Shown: positions 1 to 8,490, counted from the stretch's first letter. The stretch: 64,000 nucleotides of DNA from Paenibacillus amylolyticus (GCF_003719335.1 NZ_RIAS01000006.1:248001-312000); one strand, 5' to 3'. Notes: generated by a model from the sequence alone, not told the origin. Made by a program: numbers and translations.

Positions 1-142
1 AACAAAGCTTCTTTATTTCCAGACTTCCACACCATTCCGTCCGTTTTAAGAACATCTTTTATTGGGGCAAATACACATCACGTATTTATTGAAATACCTT
101 GACCTCATTTTCAATTTTTCTTCTTCCCTTACTCTCTTTATT

Positions 143-158
143 GTTCATACCCATGAAC
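143..158 (-). other. Small hairpin just after the amylase stop codon
   Basis: GTTCAT and ATGAAC form a 6 bp stem with a four-base loop directly after the stop codon at 159-161. No U-run follows on the minus strand, so a terminator role is uncertain. Confidence 0.35.
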
Positions 159-3100
159 TTAAGCGCTCTTACGTCCCATTTTCCAAGAAGAGACCTGAAT
201 ATACTCTACTGGAAAAGATGTCCCTGGGCTGTCACCAGTACTTGAAAACGTTGCTCCCGCAGGGGCTCCTGGTGTGATGACACCAGCATGATAAGTGCTC
301 ACCCCCAGAGGGAATATATAGTTGCGGCCCCCGTTGTTATCCCAAGTACCGCTTCCGTTGTTGAAAACGGCCTCCAGTCCGGTGGCTGCACCTACATCAA
401 TTGTAATTTTGTTATACCCTGGTAAGTCTGATGCTGGGATTGGAACACCTGGTGGTGTCGTCCAAGTCCCTCCTGCCGGACGGTAATGAATGTTAGGCTG
501 CGCGTATCCTTGCTTATAGTAGAGCGTGACACTGTTGCTCTTTGGTGCAGCATCGGTCGTCACACGGATTTCCGCACTCTCTCCCGATTTGTTCTCCGCC
601 GCATCATAAGCAACAACATGGTAAGCATGAGCTGTTGCAGCGTTCAATCCCGTATCCGTATACGCAGGTGTTGTGCTTATGCCAATGTTGACGCCATCCC
701 TAAATACTTCGTATCCGGTTACACCTGTATTATCCGTTGACGGACTCCAAGCAAGGGATACACGATCGGAAGCTTTTGAGGTGACTGTCAGATTTGTGGG
801 TACGCTAGGCGGAGCCGTATCTACTTGTGGCGCACCTTGAGTGATGACCCCTGCATTATAGGTGCTCCCCCCTAATGGGAACTGATAGTTCTTTCCACCG
901 TTGTTGTCCCACGTACCGCTGCCATTGTTGAAAACCGCTTCAAGTCCGGCAGCTGTGCCTACATTCACTGTCATTTTCATGTATCCTGGCATTTCAGCTG
1001 CCGACATTTTTACACCCGGAGCCGTCGTCCAGGTTCCACCCGTCGGACGATAATGAATGTATGGATTGGTGTAACCCTGTTTGTAATAAATGGTGACCAC
1101 ATTGCCTTCTTTGGTCTTTACCGTGACTGACTCACTGGCTGCCGAGACATTTCCTACCGCATCGACCGCTTTGATGGTGTAAACATAATTGGTTGCAGGA
1201 GCGAGAGAAGAATCGGTATACGTCAGCTGGGTTGCTTCTCCAACCTTACTTCCATCACGATAGATATCGTATCTCGCAACTCCGTAATTATCCTGACTTG
1301 CTGCCCACTCCACAGTTACAGTGGATGAAGTAGACTCTTTAATCACAACGTTCGTCGGTGCTGTTGGTGGCTCAGTATCTGCAACGAGTGTCTGCACTTG
1401 TAAAGTTTGACTGGCAGCAGATATGTTATTGGCCTTATCTCTGGCTTTAATGCTGTACGTGTAGGTTTTGGCAGGTTCAAGTCCTGTATCTGTATACTCT
1501 GTCGTCTGGGAGCTGCCCACTTTGGTGCCATTCCGATAGATATCATATCCATCGACACCAACATTGTCCGTAGCTGCTGTCCATTGAAGAGTGACACTAC
1601 GATCCGTTACACGCGTGGATTTCACCTCGGTTGGAGCGGAAGGCGGCGTCTGATCCACCATCAGGAACGGGTGTGTGCCCTGAATCGTTCCGTTTGAGTC
1701 TTCCACGATTTTACCGGAAGCATCCTTTTTGTATTTTCCCGTACCTACATATACCGTCTGAATCTCACTGCGAGTTATATTGCCGTTACCGTCTTCAGCC
1801 TCGATATAATAGTCAACCAGTTGATCCCTGAAATCGTTGAAATAGGTATAATACATATCCCCGATTTCTTGAGCCGGTACACGTTTAAACATATCCGTAC
1901 TGTTTGGTTGCCAAGCCACCCCATTGATGTCAGGCTTCAAATCACGCTTGGTCATCGGATATTCCTGCCAAGGGCTCACTTTTGCAGGATCAATGTTGGA
2001 TACACCCTTGGCTTTGAGCGCCGCTGGATCATATACACGGAAAGTATTATCCTTCTCATCCGCCTGTTTATCCCGATGAGTCCGTACTTTCACTTTGATA
2101 TCACGAATCCCGCTCACATCATAAGCGTAGGTGTAGATGCCAAACGTATTGTCAAAATAATGAAGCGTCCATCCCTCTGCCTTACTGATATTGGAACTCC
2201 CTGGGTTATATGGATAACGCTGAGGCCACCAGACTGATGGGCCTGTGCGATCCTTAGCCAGCTGGCCGTTAACATATGGCTTGGAGAAAAACAGAGACTG
2301 ATTAAATGACAGTGTCGGCTTCACACCGTCATCCACATTTTCATCATAGTACCCAAAACCGGAATCCAGCGCAGGCAAAAGGAAATACCAACTCAGCTCT
2401 GCCGGGTTCGCCCCGCCCTTATAATTGTTTGCCGGATCTCCCTTGACTGGGTAAGCCATCATCCATGGATTCAGCTGATTGCCTTCATAGGTGATCTCCC
2501 GATCCAGTGCTGTAGAAGGTTTCCAATGATTCGGGTTGGCATCCAGCCACATTTGTTCGGCTGTCTTTGCATAATTGAGCGCTGCCTGTTCCAAGGCAAA
2601 GTTACGCTCCAGATAGTGATAACCGTATTCAAAGGATACCGTCATGCCTTCCTGAACCCCTTCCAGATTCTTTTTGGGCTCTAGATTAAGGCCGGTAGCC
2701 TTGTTGAACGCATCGAACTGTCCTTTCCAGATGCCAAAAGGAAGACGCCAGTGATACCATGTCGGATCGGAAGAGGAGTCACGCGTATCGATCCACGAGC
2801 CATCCTGCACATGTACCACATCGTCGGCTTTTGGCGTATTCGTACGCAAGTACTCATTGATGCTCTCTCCTTTTACCCCGGGTTGTGCATAAGTCACATT
2901 GCCTGCATTGCGCCAAGTATCCTCGGAACCTGCACGGCCAGAAGAGTTATCCCCATCATGCGCAATAACAAAAAACTGCTTCTGATCCACTAGCCCCTCA
3001 AACGGTTTGAGTGCCTCTGCCTTCACCGAACCTTGGTAGCCTTCTTCCCATGATTCTGCCTGAGCTACAGGGATACCAACAATTTTCTTCTCAGCCCCGG

Positions 3101-4061
3101 TCTCGGGATTCACATGCCGCACCCAGTGCGGTGTAGAAGCGAATGGGTATTTGTTGTACACGACCTGTTTTTCATTGAACATCGGTGCAGACACCCATGA
3201 ACCAACACTACTTGTGTTTTGCAGATCGGCTCGATTTGGTGGAGATACCATCGTATCCTTGCCTGGATCGTTCAACAACGGATAGTCCTTGAGGGTACGC
3301 GAAAAGTGATTGTTGCCAATCACAGACCACTCAATGCCGAGTTGATCCAGCACGGGAATAATGCGTTCCGAGAAGCCAAGCTCGGTCGGGAAGAAGCCTT
3401 TGGAAGATTTGAAGCTGTCCCCCAGGAAAAAGGGTTGAGCCATGACTGCATTTTGGTATATCAAGTCCTTGAGCAAATATTCGTTGCCCGCAAGTGGCCC
3501 CATAGAGTGGTGCCCGGAAAAATGAACAAGGTCCATCGTCCGTTCTCCATGGGTCGTTTTCAGATTGTTGTACGCATTCTTCCAGGGAACACCCCAAGCT
3601 TTGTTATTGTAACCGTTTACATTATTGGTATACATAAAGCTGTCCACATTGTTTAGGAGGGAGCCTGACATTGTTACCTGCATGCCGGCGGCTGGATGGT
3701 TATTTTTGAGATCGCCTGCCACTTGCCATGGCCAACTGAGATAGGCTCCGGTTTTTGCATGATGCGTGTAATAAGCGACCAGATCATCATGTGGCATTGG
3801 TGCACCACCAGGCAGAAAATACGGATAACCTGCTGGGGGATTCTTTTTCAGTTCAATGACTTGCCCGTCATAGGTGTATCGGATGGGTGATCCTACAGGT
3901 GTGGAAGCATACTTGGACGTATCGTAGTAAGCCCAGAAATTCGGCATATGGTTATGGTACACATGGGAAGCGGAGATTTCAGCATAAGCTGCTGTGGTGT
4001 GTGTGGAAACAACGATGGATAATGCCAACAGGAATGCGCCTAGCCTGCGCACAAGCTTCAT
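159..4061 (-). CDS. Secreted alpha-amylase, glycoside hydrolase family GH119, with FnIII and CBM25 domains
   Basis: Predicted extracellular starch-degrading enzyme of 1300 residues. A signal peptide covers about residues 1-28 (hydrophobic core LLALSIVVST, cleavage near AYA). The catalytic region (about 30-800) has FPTELGF with Glu227 and FFVIAHDGD with Asp369. These lie 142 residues apart, the same distance as the catalytic pair proposed for the GH119 founder IgtZ (Glu231/Asp373, from memory). Then follow FnIII (805-893), FnIII (898-984), CBM25 (988-1075), FnIII (1084-1170) and CBM25 (1177-1265). Both CBM25 copies contain NNGSGTWDNNGG, typical of starch-binding modules. The last 35 residues resemble no domain and may be a worn end. 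The ATG at 4061 follows AGGGAGGA. It is monocistronic, with cre-like sites upstream. GH119 is distantly related to GH57, so a GH57-like label is the alternative. Confidence 0.88.
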   Translation of the reverse strand: MKLVRRLGAFLLALSIVVSTHTTAAYAEISASHVYHNHMPNFWAYYDTSKYASTPVGSPIRYTYDGQVIELKKNPPAGYPYFLPGGAPMPHDDLVAYYTHHAKTGAYLSWPWQVAGDLKNNHPAAGMQVTMSGSLLNNVDSFMYTNNVNGYNNKAWGVPWKNAYNNLKTTHGERTMDLVHFSGHHSMGPLAGNEYLLKDLIYQNAVMAQPFFLGDSFKSSKGFFPTELGFSERIIPVLDQLGIEWSVIGNNHFSRTLKDYPLLNDPGKDTMVSPPNRADLQNTSSVGSWVSAPMFNEKQVVYNKYPFASTPHWVRHVNPETGAEKKIVGIPVAQAESWEEGYQGSVKAEALKPFEGLVDQKQFFVIAHDGDNSSGRAGSEDTWRNAGNVTYAQPGVKGESINEYLRTNTPKADDVVHVQDGSWIDTRDSSSDPTWYHWRLPFGIWKGQFDAFNKATGLNLEPKKNLEGVQEGMTVSFEYGYHYLERNFALEQAALNYAKTAEQMWLDANPNHWKPSTALDREITYEGNQLNPWMMAYPVKGDPANNYKGGANPAELSWYFLLPALDSGFGYYDENVDDGVKPTLSFNQSLFFSKPYVNGQLAKDRTGPSVWWPQRYPYNPGSSNISKAEGWTLHYFDNTFGIYTYAYDVSGIRDIKVKVRTHRDKQADEKDNTFRVYDPAALKAKGVSNIDPAKVSPWQEYPMTKRDLKPDINGVAWQPNSTDMFKRVPAQEIGDMYYTYFNDFRDQLVDYYIEAEDGNGNITRSEIQTVYVGTGKYKKDASGKIVEDSNGTIQGTHPFLMVDQTPPSAPTEVKSTRVTDRSVTLQWTAATDNVGVDGYDIYRNGTKVGSSQTTEYTDTGLEPAKTYTYSIKARDKANNISAASQTLQVQTLVADTEPPTAPTNVVIKESTSSTVTVEWAASQDNYGVARYDIYRDGSKVGEATQLTYTDSSLAPATNYVYTIKAVDAVGNVSAASESVTVKTKEGNVVTIYYKQGYTNPYIHYRPTGGTWTTAPGVKMSAAEMPGYMKMTVNVGTAAGLEAVFNNGSGTWDNNGGKNYQFPLGGSTYNAGVITQGAPQVDTAPPSVPTNLTVTSKASDRVSLAWSPSTDNTGVTGYEVFRDGVNIGISTTPAYTDTGLNAATAHAYHVVAYDAAENKSGESAEIRVTTDAAPKSNSVTLYYKQGYAQPNIHYRPAGGTWTTPPGVPIPASDLPGYNKITIDVGAATGLEAVFNNGSGTWDNNGGRNYIFPLGVSTYHAGVITPGAPAGATFSSTGDSPGTSFPVEYIQVSSWKMGRKSA

Positions 4062-4475
4062 GTTTTTCCTCCCTTATCTGTTGCCCCTGTGGGGACCATG
4101 AATTTGAATTCATTTGAAAGTCATTAGAACCTTGCTAACGAATCTTTTGTTTGAACTAGAAAATGAATCTGCTATGGCGCCTCCTCTCTCCTGTAATCCT
4201 GTGATTCTTCGATTCTCTGATGGAAAATCTCCGTGCCATCTAAGCAAGATGACACCTTCTGAACAAACGTTTGCATATTCAGGAAATGAATAACCTCATA
4301 TACACCAACGATTATTGGGTATAACAACGGGATATACGTTGATGATCAGCTTAATTTTTGCAAACGTTTGCACAAAATAATATACCTACACATGGAACAA
4401 ACTGTCAATATCGAAAATACGTAATCAACGCCCCCACTTCAGACTGCCTTAGAGTACTTATCAAACTACACGAAG
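4062..4475 (-). promoter_or_regulatory. Amylase upstream region with two cre-like palindromes
   Basis: There is no gene in this stretch. TTGCAAACGTTTGCA (core palindrome GCAAACGTTTGC at 4360-4371) matches the CcpA/LacI-family cre pattern. A second copy, ACAAACGTTTGCA, lies at 4263-4275. Both precede the amylase start, which fits carbon-catabolite or maltose-repressor control. I could not place a convincing -35/-10 pair. Confidence 0.7.
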
Positions 4476-4481
4476 CACAAA

Positions 4482-4524
4482 AAAGCACACTTCCAGCGAA
4501 ACCTCTTCGCCGAAAATGTGCTTT
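4482..4524 (-). terminator. Terminator of the HesB/YutM gene
   Basis: Outer stem AAAGCACA (4482-4489) pairs with TGTGCTTT (4517-4524), and inner stem GCGAA pairs with TTCGC (4496-4510). An A-run before it on the plus strand becomes a U-run after the stem on the minus strand. Confidence 0.8.
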
Positions 4525-4588
4525 GTCGTTGTATCTTTTTTGAAAGCTTTAATGATTGGACACGCTCAACCCCATACTGTATTGCAGA

Positions 4589-4945
4589 TTAGCAATCTTT
4601 ATCGGGTACGCCTGCTTCTTCGCGTGTACGGAAGGATGAACCGCAGCCGCAAGTGGCTACCGCGTTCGGGTTGTGAATGGTGAAGCCGCCGGACATGCCG
4701 GATTCTTCAAAATCAATTTCGAGCCCATTCAAATATTTCACATTTTCTTTCTCCACAACGACTTTCATGTCATGAATGTCCATATATATATCCTCATCGG
4801 ACTCTTTATCGTCAAAGCCCATGGCGTACGAAAATCCGGTACAACCGCCCGGTGCTACGCCAAGACGCAGGAACATTCCAGGGGTCTCTTGCTGTGCAAG
4901 CATCTCTTTCAATCGGTCTGCAGCCGTTTCGCTGATATTAATCAT
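4589..4945 (-). CDS. yutM: HesB/IscA-type iron-sulfur cluster assembly protein (YutM/ErpA-like)
   Basis: A-type iron-sulfur carrier of 118 residues, the normal family length. The three family cysteines are visible: one in GGCTGFSY and two in CGCGSSF near the C-terminus. The family receives clusters from the SUF scaffold and passes them to client enzymes in the cytoplasm. The ATG at 4945 follows AAAAGGAG at a slightly long spacing. It has its own terminator. The gene upstream on the other strand, mqnE, encodes a radical-SAM [4Fe-4S] enzyme, a plausible client, but no direct link is shown. Confidence 0.92.
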   Translation of the reverse strand: MINISETAADRLKEMLAQQETPGMFLRLGVAPGGCTGFSYAMGFDDKESDEDIYMDIHDMKVVVEKENVKYLNGLEIDFEESGMSGGFTIHNPNAVATCGCGSSFRTREEAGVPDKDC

Positions 4946-5063
4946 GCCAGGTCACTCTCCTTTTCATCACTCTTCTTTAAATTATACTCCACCCCGTCAA
5001 GTGGCTCAAGTCATGTTTGCCCGCTTCCGCGATCCCCCTAAACTCCTTTTTCTTCCCAGTGTA

Positions 5064-5092
5064 TTGAACCCCTGCGGCACGAGGTTTATAAT
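5064..5092 (+). promoter_or_regulatory. Sigma-A promoter for mqnE
   Basis: TTGAAC (5064-5069) and a perfect TATAAT (5087-5092) are separated by exactly 17 bp. Initiation near 5099 would leave about 290 nt of untranslated leader before mqnE. Confidence 0.7.
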
Positions 5093-5098
5093 GGATAG

Positions 5099-5391
5099 GT
5101 GGTCACTCTGAAAATGTCAATATTTTGTCATGAGATATTCGGATGACGGTCATATATGGAGTTGTAATTTTTTTCACATTTCGAGACTGGTTCTCAGTCC
5201 CCAATGCATATAGAGTCACTTTGACTCCTTTTGAAAAAATAAACTTTTCGATTGCAGCACACGCTGCACCGGGTAATAAGAGTTAGTCTTTCACAGGAAG
5301 GCGGCAGTTGACCGCATCTTTGCTATGTAGTTCTGTTTATTGGTTCAACACACCACAACTCGAATTCCGGTAAAGAACAGGAGGAAACAGC
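5099..5391 (+). other. Long hairpin-rich 5' leader of mqnE
   Basis: Between the predicted start of transcription and the ATG are several short stem-loops: GACTG/CAGTC (5185-5199), GAGTCA/TGACTC (5213-5227), TGCAGC/GCTGCA (about 5254-5269) and GCGG/CCGC near 5302-5316. It does not match any riboswitch class I can recognise. Confidence 0.4.
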
Positions 5392-6498
5392 ATGTCTACA
5401 TTGGTAACACCGTTCACCGACAAAAGAATGGCTGAAATCGTTGAGAAAGTGCAGAACGGCGTAAGGCTGAGCGTAGAAGACGGCGTATATCTGTATCAAA
5501 CAGATGATCTGCTGACTTTGGGCCAGCTGGCCAATGAGGCCAATCTGCGGAAGAACGGCAAGAAAGTCTATTTTATTGAGAACATGAGCCTTTATTTCAC
5601 CAACGTATGCGAAGCTCGCTGCGCATTTTGTAATTTCCGTAAAGACCAGGGTGAGGAAGGCTCTTATACGTTATCCGGTCCGGAAATGATCGACTATGTG
5701 GAACAGCATATTCATCCAGGCGTGCGTGAGTTCCATATCGTAGGTGGACATAACAACCATGTTCCTTTTCAATATTATGTCGATTCCCTGCGTGCTTTAA
5801 ACGAAAAATATCCGGATGTTACGCTGAAAGCTTACACTGCGGCAGAGATTGATTTCTTTACTCGCATCAGCGGCCTGAGCATCAAGGAAGTATTGCAAGA
5901 GCTGCAAAAAGCTGGCCTGAAGTCCTTGACGGGCGGCGGTGCAGAAATTTTGTCCGATGAATATCGCAAAAAAATGCGTGTAGATAAAGCGAATGTCGAT
6001 CGCTATCTCGAAGTACACCGCACGGCTCATAACCTGGGCATGCGTACACACACGACAATGCTCTATGGTTCTATTGAGTCCTATGAGGATCGCGTGAACC
6101 ACATGGCACAGATTCGTGAACTTCAAGACGAAACCAACGGATTTATGGTGTTCATTCCACTGTCCATGCAGCCAAAAAGCAAATCCGCAAGCATTATGCG
6201 CCGCAACTCGGCGTATGAAGACCTCAAAACGATTGCGATCAGTCGTTTGATGCTGGATAACATTCAGCACGTGAAAGCTTATTTCATTAACATCGGCCCA
6301 CAACTGACTCAGGTTGCGCTGAGCTTCGGTGCATCGGACGTGCATGGCACAATTGTCCGTGAAAAAATCAGTCACGCTGCAGGCGCACTGACACCTGAAG
6401 GTTTGACTCGTAAAGAGCTGATCTGGCTTGTCAAAGGTGCAGGCCGCATTCCTGTAGAGCGCGATACATTCTACAACGAAATTCAAGTTTACGAATAG
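5392..6498 (+). CDS. mqnE: Aminofutalosine synthase MqnE (radical SAM, menaquinone biosynthesis)
   Basis: Radical-SAM enzyme of 368 residues. In the futalosine route it joins the enolpyruvyl-benzoate compound made by MqnA to SAM-derived adenosine, giving aminofutalosine on the way to menaquinone. The cluster motif is CEARCAFC with Cys73, Cys77 and Cys80 (CX3CX2C), followed by the family segments FHIVGGH and GGGAEIL. Length and N-terminus fit MqnE better than the related MqnC. RBS AGGAGGAA sits eight bases before the ATG. The other mqn genes are not in this window. Its neighbours are HesB and an NDH-2-like dehydrogenase, so the context is iron-sulfur and quinone metabolism. MqnC is the main alternative. 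Confidence 0.87.
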   Translation: MSTLVTPFTDKRMAEIVEKVQNGVRLSVEDGVYLYQTDDLLTLGQLANEANLRKNGKKVYFIENMSLYFTNVCEARCAFCNFRKDQGEEGSYTLSGPEMIDYVEQHIHPGVREFHIVGGHNNHVPFQYYVDSLRALNEKYPDVTLKAYTAAEIDFFTRISGLSIKEVLQELQKAGLKSLTGGGAEILSDEYRKKMRVDKANVDRYLEVHRTAHNLGMRTHTTMLYGSIESYEDRVNHMAQIRELQDETNGFMVFIPLSMQPKSKSASIMRRNSAYEDLKTIAISRLMLDNIQHVKAYFINIGPQLTQVALSFGASDVHGTIVREKISHAAGALTPEGLTRKELIWLVKGAGRIPVERDTFYNEIQVYE

Positions 6499-6542
6499 AT
6501 CTGATCGATTTCCTTCGATCTAGGCCAAACGTTACAGCAACA

Positions 6543-6611
6543 GAAGCATCACTCATCAAAGAACGATACTTTCTCTTCAATCAGGGGGACGTTTTATCTG
6601 AGTGGTGCTTC
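6543..6611 (+). repeat. Long stem-loop between mqnE and yutJ
   Basis: GAAGCATCACTCA (6543-6555) pairs with TGAGTGGTGCTTC (6599-6611) over 13 positions with one G-U pair, enclosing a 43 nt loop. No U-run follows. It could end mqnE transcription or be part of the yutJ leader. Confidence 0.55.
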
Positions 6612-6686
6612 ACTGTGACCTCATATTTTAAATTTTTATTTTCCCATTCTTGATTATTCAAATTATCTTCAAACTAAAACAACACA

Positions 6687-6718
6687 CGGAGCAGCTATGT
6701 GAAGGCATAGCTGCTCCG
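6687..6718 (+). repeat. Perfect 13 bp stem-loop before yutJ
   Basis: CGGAGCAGCTATG (6687-6699) and CATAGCTGCTCCG (6706-6718) form a perfect 13 bp stem with loop TGAAGG, 49 nt before the yutJ start. No U-tract follows on either strand, so it is not a standard intrinsic terminator. Confidence 0.65.
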
Positions 6719-6767
6719 CAGGTTACAGCCCCATAACATGGGACTGATGCAGAAAGGAAGCCGAGTC

Positions 6768-7829
6768 ATGAAAAATTTCGTCATTCTTGGAGGCGGCTAT
6801 GGCGGCCTCACGATCATCAAGGAACTTTTGGAAGGCAAAATTCCGGCAGACACCCAGATTGTACTGGTGGACCGGAGTCCTTTTCAAGGATTAAAGACTG
6901 AATATTACGCACTCGCAGCAGGAACGGTATCGGATTACGACCTGCGTATCCATTTTCCAGTAAATGAGAAAGTGACACACCGTTTCGGTGAAGTGACTGC
7001 CATTAATCTGGAGCAGCGTCAGATTGAATTCGAAGGTCAGGAACCGCTTGAATATGACAAGCTGGTCATTGGACTAGGTTGTACGGATCGTTTTCACAAT
7101 ACACCTGGTGCCGAAGAATACAGCTGTACCATTCAAAGCTTCAGCAAAACACGCGAGACGTATCTGCGTCTGAATGAAGTTAAAGCTTATGGTCATGTTC
7201 ACATTGTGGGCGGTGGCCTCAGTGGTGTTGAAATGGCTGCCGAATTACGCGAAAGCAGACCCGACCTGAATATCAGCATTCTGGATCGTGGTGAACGTGT
7301 ATTATCCGCATTCCCTCAACGTCTCTCCTCTTATGTTCACGAATGGTTTGGAGAACATCAGGTTGAAGCACGAGGACATATCGCCATTTCTCGGGTGGAA
7401 CCAAACGCAATTTACAACCGCGATGAACAGATCCAGACCGATGCTGTCGTATGGACGGCAGGCATTCAACCGGTAAAAGTGGTTCAAGACCTCAATGTAA
7501 CGAAAGACCCGCAAGGTCGTGTCGTATTAAACGAGTACTATCAAATTCCGGAGTATACCGACGTTTACGTGGTAGGTGACTGTGCCAGTATACCTTATGC
7601 ACCCAGTGGTCAGGCTGCGGAGGTTCAGGGTGAACAGATCGCTCATATTCAGCATGCCCTCTGGAAAGGCGAAAAGCCCAATCCACAACCCCTGAAGCTT
7701 CGCGGCACACTGGGCGCACTCGGCAAAAAGGCTGGATTTGGGCTCATGGGCAAAACGTCCATGATGGGACGTGTGCCTCGTATTTTAAAAAGCGGCGTGC
7801 TCTGGATGTCCAAACGCCATCTCGGTTAA
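6768..7829 (+). CDS. yutJ: NDH-2-like pyridine nucleotide-disulfide oxidoreductase (YutJ)
   Basis: FAD-dependent NADH dehydrogenase-like protein of 353 residues, probably passing electrons from NADH to menaquinone at the membrane surface without pumping protons. It has an N-terminal FAD dinucleotide fold (VILGGGYGGL) and a second NAD-binding fold (HIVGGGLSGVEMAAEL). The FAD-contacting segment VYVVGDCAS lies near the C-terminus. I chose the ATG at 6768 because AAAGGAAG sits seven bases upstream; an in-frame ATG at 6738 lacks an RBS. It is shorter than classical NDH-2 (about 400), as YutJ-type proteins are. The YutJ-YuzB-YutI grouping is the same as that known from Bacillus subtilis. Confidence 0.88.
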   Translation: MKNFVILGGGYGGLTIIKELLEGKIPADTQIVLVDRSPFQGLKTEYYALAAGTVSDYDLRIHFPVNEKVTHRFGEVTAINLEQRQIEFEGQEPLEYDKLVIGLGCTDRFHNTPGAEEYSCTIQSFSKTRETYLRLNEVKAYGHVHIVGGGLSGVEMAAELRESRPDLNISILDRGERVLSAFPQRLSSYVHEWFGEHQVEARGHIAISRVEPNAIYNRDEQIQTDAVVWTAGIQPVKVVQDLNVTKDPQGRVVLNEYYQIPEYTDVYVVGDCASIPYAPSGQAAEVQGEQIAHIQHALWKGEKPNPQPLKLRGTLGALGKKAGFGLMGKTSMMGRVPRILKSGVLWMSKRHLG

Positions 7830-7835
7830 TTGAGG

Positions 7836-8090
7836 TTAGTCGAGATCCAGCGCGTCCCAAGCATCCGCTTCAGCTATTTTGGCTAGAATGGCGTTATATA
7901 GATCTTCTACTTTTTCCGTGGTGACAACTTCACCATTGACCAAGGCAAAAGGAGTCATATAACATTGACCGCAATTGGTCAGACAGCCGTATTCGATCAC
8001 GTCATAATCCGGATTTTCATCCAGTTGATCCATGACTTCATCCGTGCCAAAATGCATATTGTTAGCACAAAATTCAATAATTGGTCTCAT
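7836..8090 (-). CDS. yuzB: YuzB family protein (DUF1450)
   Basis: Small cytoplasmic protein of 84 residues whose function is not known. It carries Cys8 in EFCANN and a cysteine group in YGCLTNCGQC, suggesting a metal, cluster or redox role. It is convergent with yutJ (6 bp between the ends) and divergent from the NifU-like gene. This placement beside iron-sulfur and NADH dehydrogenase genes is conserved in Bacillus. The ATG at 8090 is followed by the typical start of the family. Confidence 0.85.
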   Translation of the reverse strand: MRPIIEFCANNMHFGTDEVMDQLDENPDYDVIEYGCLTNCGQCYMTPFALVNGEVVTTEKVEDLYNAILAKIAEADAWDALDLD

Positions 8091-8110
8091 TTCAGTTCAC
8101 CTGCTTTGTT

Positions 8111-8132
8111 TGACCATTTTAATTTATGGTCA
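8111..8132. promoter_or_regulatory. Palindrome between yuzB and yutI
   Basis: TGACCAT (8111-8117) and ATGGTCA (8126-8132) are perfect inverted arms around an AT-rich 8 bp spacer, midway between two divergent starts. A TATAAT lies at 8140-8145. It could be the operator of an unknown regulator. Confidence 0.45.
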
Positions 8133-8170
8133 TTTGTAATATAATATAGGGAGGAAAGGAGTTGAACAAT

Positions 8171-8416
8171 ATGAGCGAAAACGCACAAAGCACCATGTAT
8201 GATGAGGTATCTGATGTGCTTGATAAACTTCGTCCGTTCCTGCAACGCGATGGCGGTGACGTGGAACTGGTCGACGTGGAGGACGGCATCATTAAGCTGA
8301 AACTGGTCGGTGCCTGCGGCAGTTGCCCAAGCTCCACCATTACCTTAAAAGCCGGGATTGAACGCGCCCTTCTTGAAGAAGTTGAGGGTGTACAAGAAGT
8401 CGTACAAGTATTCTAA
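8171..8416 (+). CDS. yutI: NifU C-terminal domain iron-sulfur protein (YutI)
   Basis: Cytoplasmic 81-residue protein consisting only of the NifU C-terminal (Nfu) domain, which carries or hands over iron-sulfur clusters. The cluster-binding CGSCPSS is present, preceded by the family segment [15 protein letters not shown] prefer the ATG at 8171 because GGAGGAAAGGAG ends nine bases before it; the in-frame TTG at 8162 touches the RBS. It is divergent from yuzB and followed by a strong terminator. Confidence 0.93.
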   Translation: MSENAQSTMYDEVSDVLDKLRPFLQRDGGDVELVDVEDGIIKLKLVGACGSCPSSTITLKAGIERALLEEVEGVQEVVQVF

Positions 8417-8442
8417 TCAATCCTTCACGAAATAAACCTCAG

Positions 8443-8481
8443 AGAGCCTTTCGCTTCGCAAGAAGCGAGAGGCTCTTTTTT
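8443..8481 (+). terminator. Terminator of yutI
   Basis: AGAGCC (8443-8448) with GGCTCT (8471-8476), extended by CGCTT/AAGCG, followed by a run of Ts. It may also serve the convergent SDR gene. Confidence 0.85.
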
Positions 8482-8490
8482 GTAATTCAA

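Noticed and set aside
3219-3656. Open frame of 145 codons opposite the amylase
   Set aside because: Lies wholly antisense to a well-supported coding region and shows no protein-family features.
5797-6486. Open frame of 229 codons opposite mqnE
   Set aside because: Shadow of the mqnE codon pattern; Cys/His/Phe-rich nonsense composition and no RBS.
6687-6718. Intrinsic terminator of mqnE
   Set aside because: The stem is perfect but no U-tract follows on either strand and it lies 190 bp after the stop codon.
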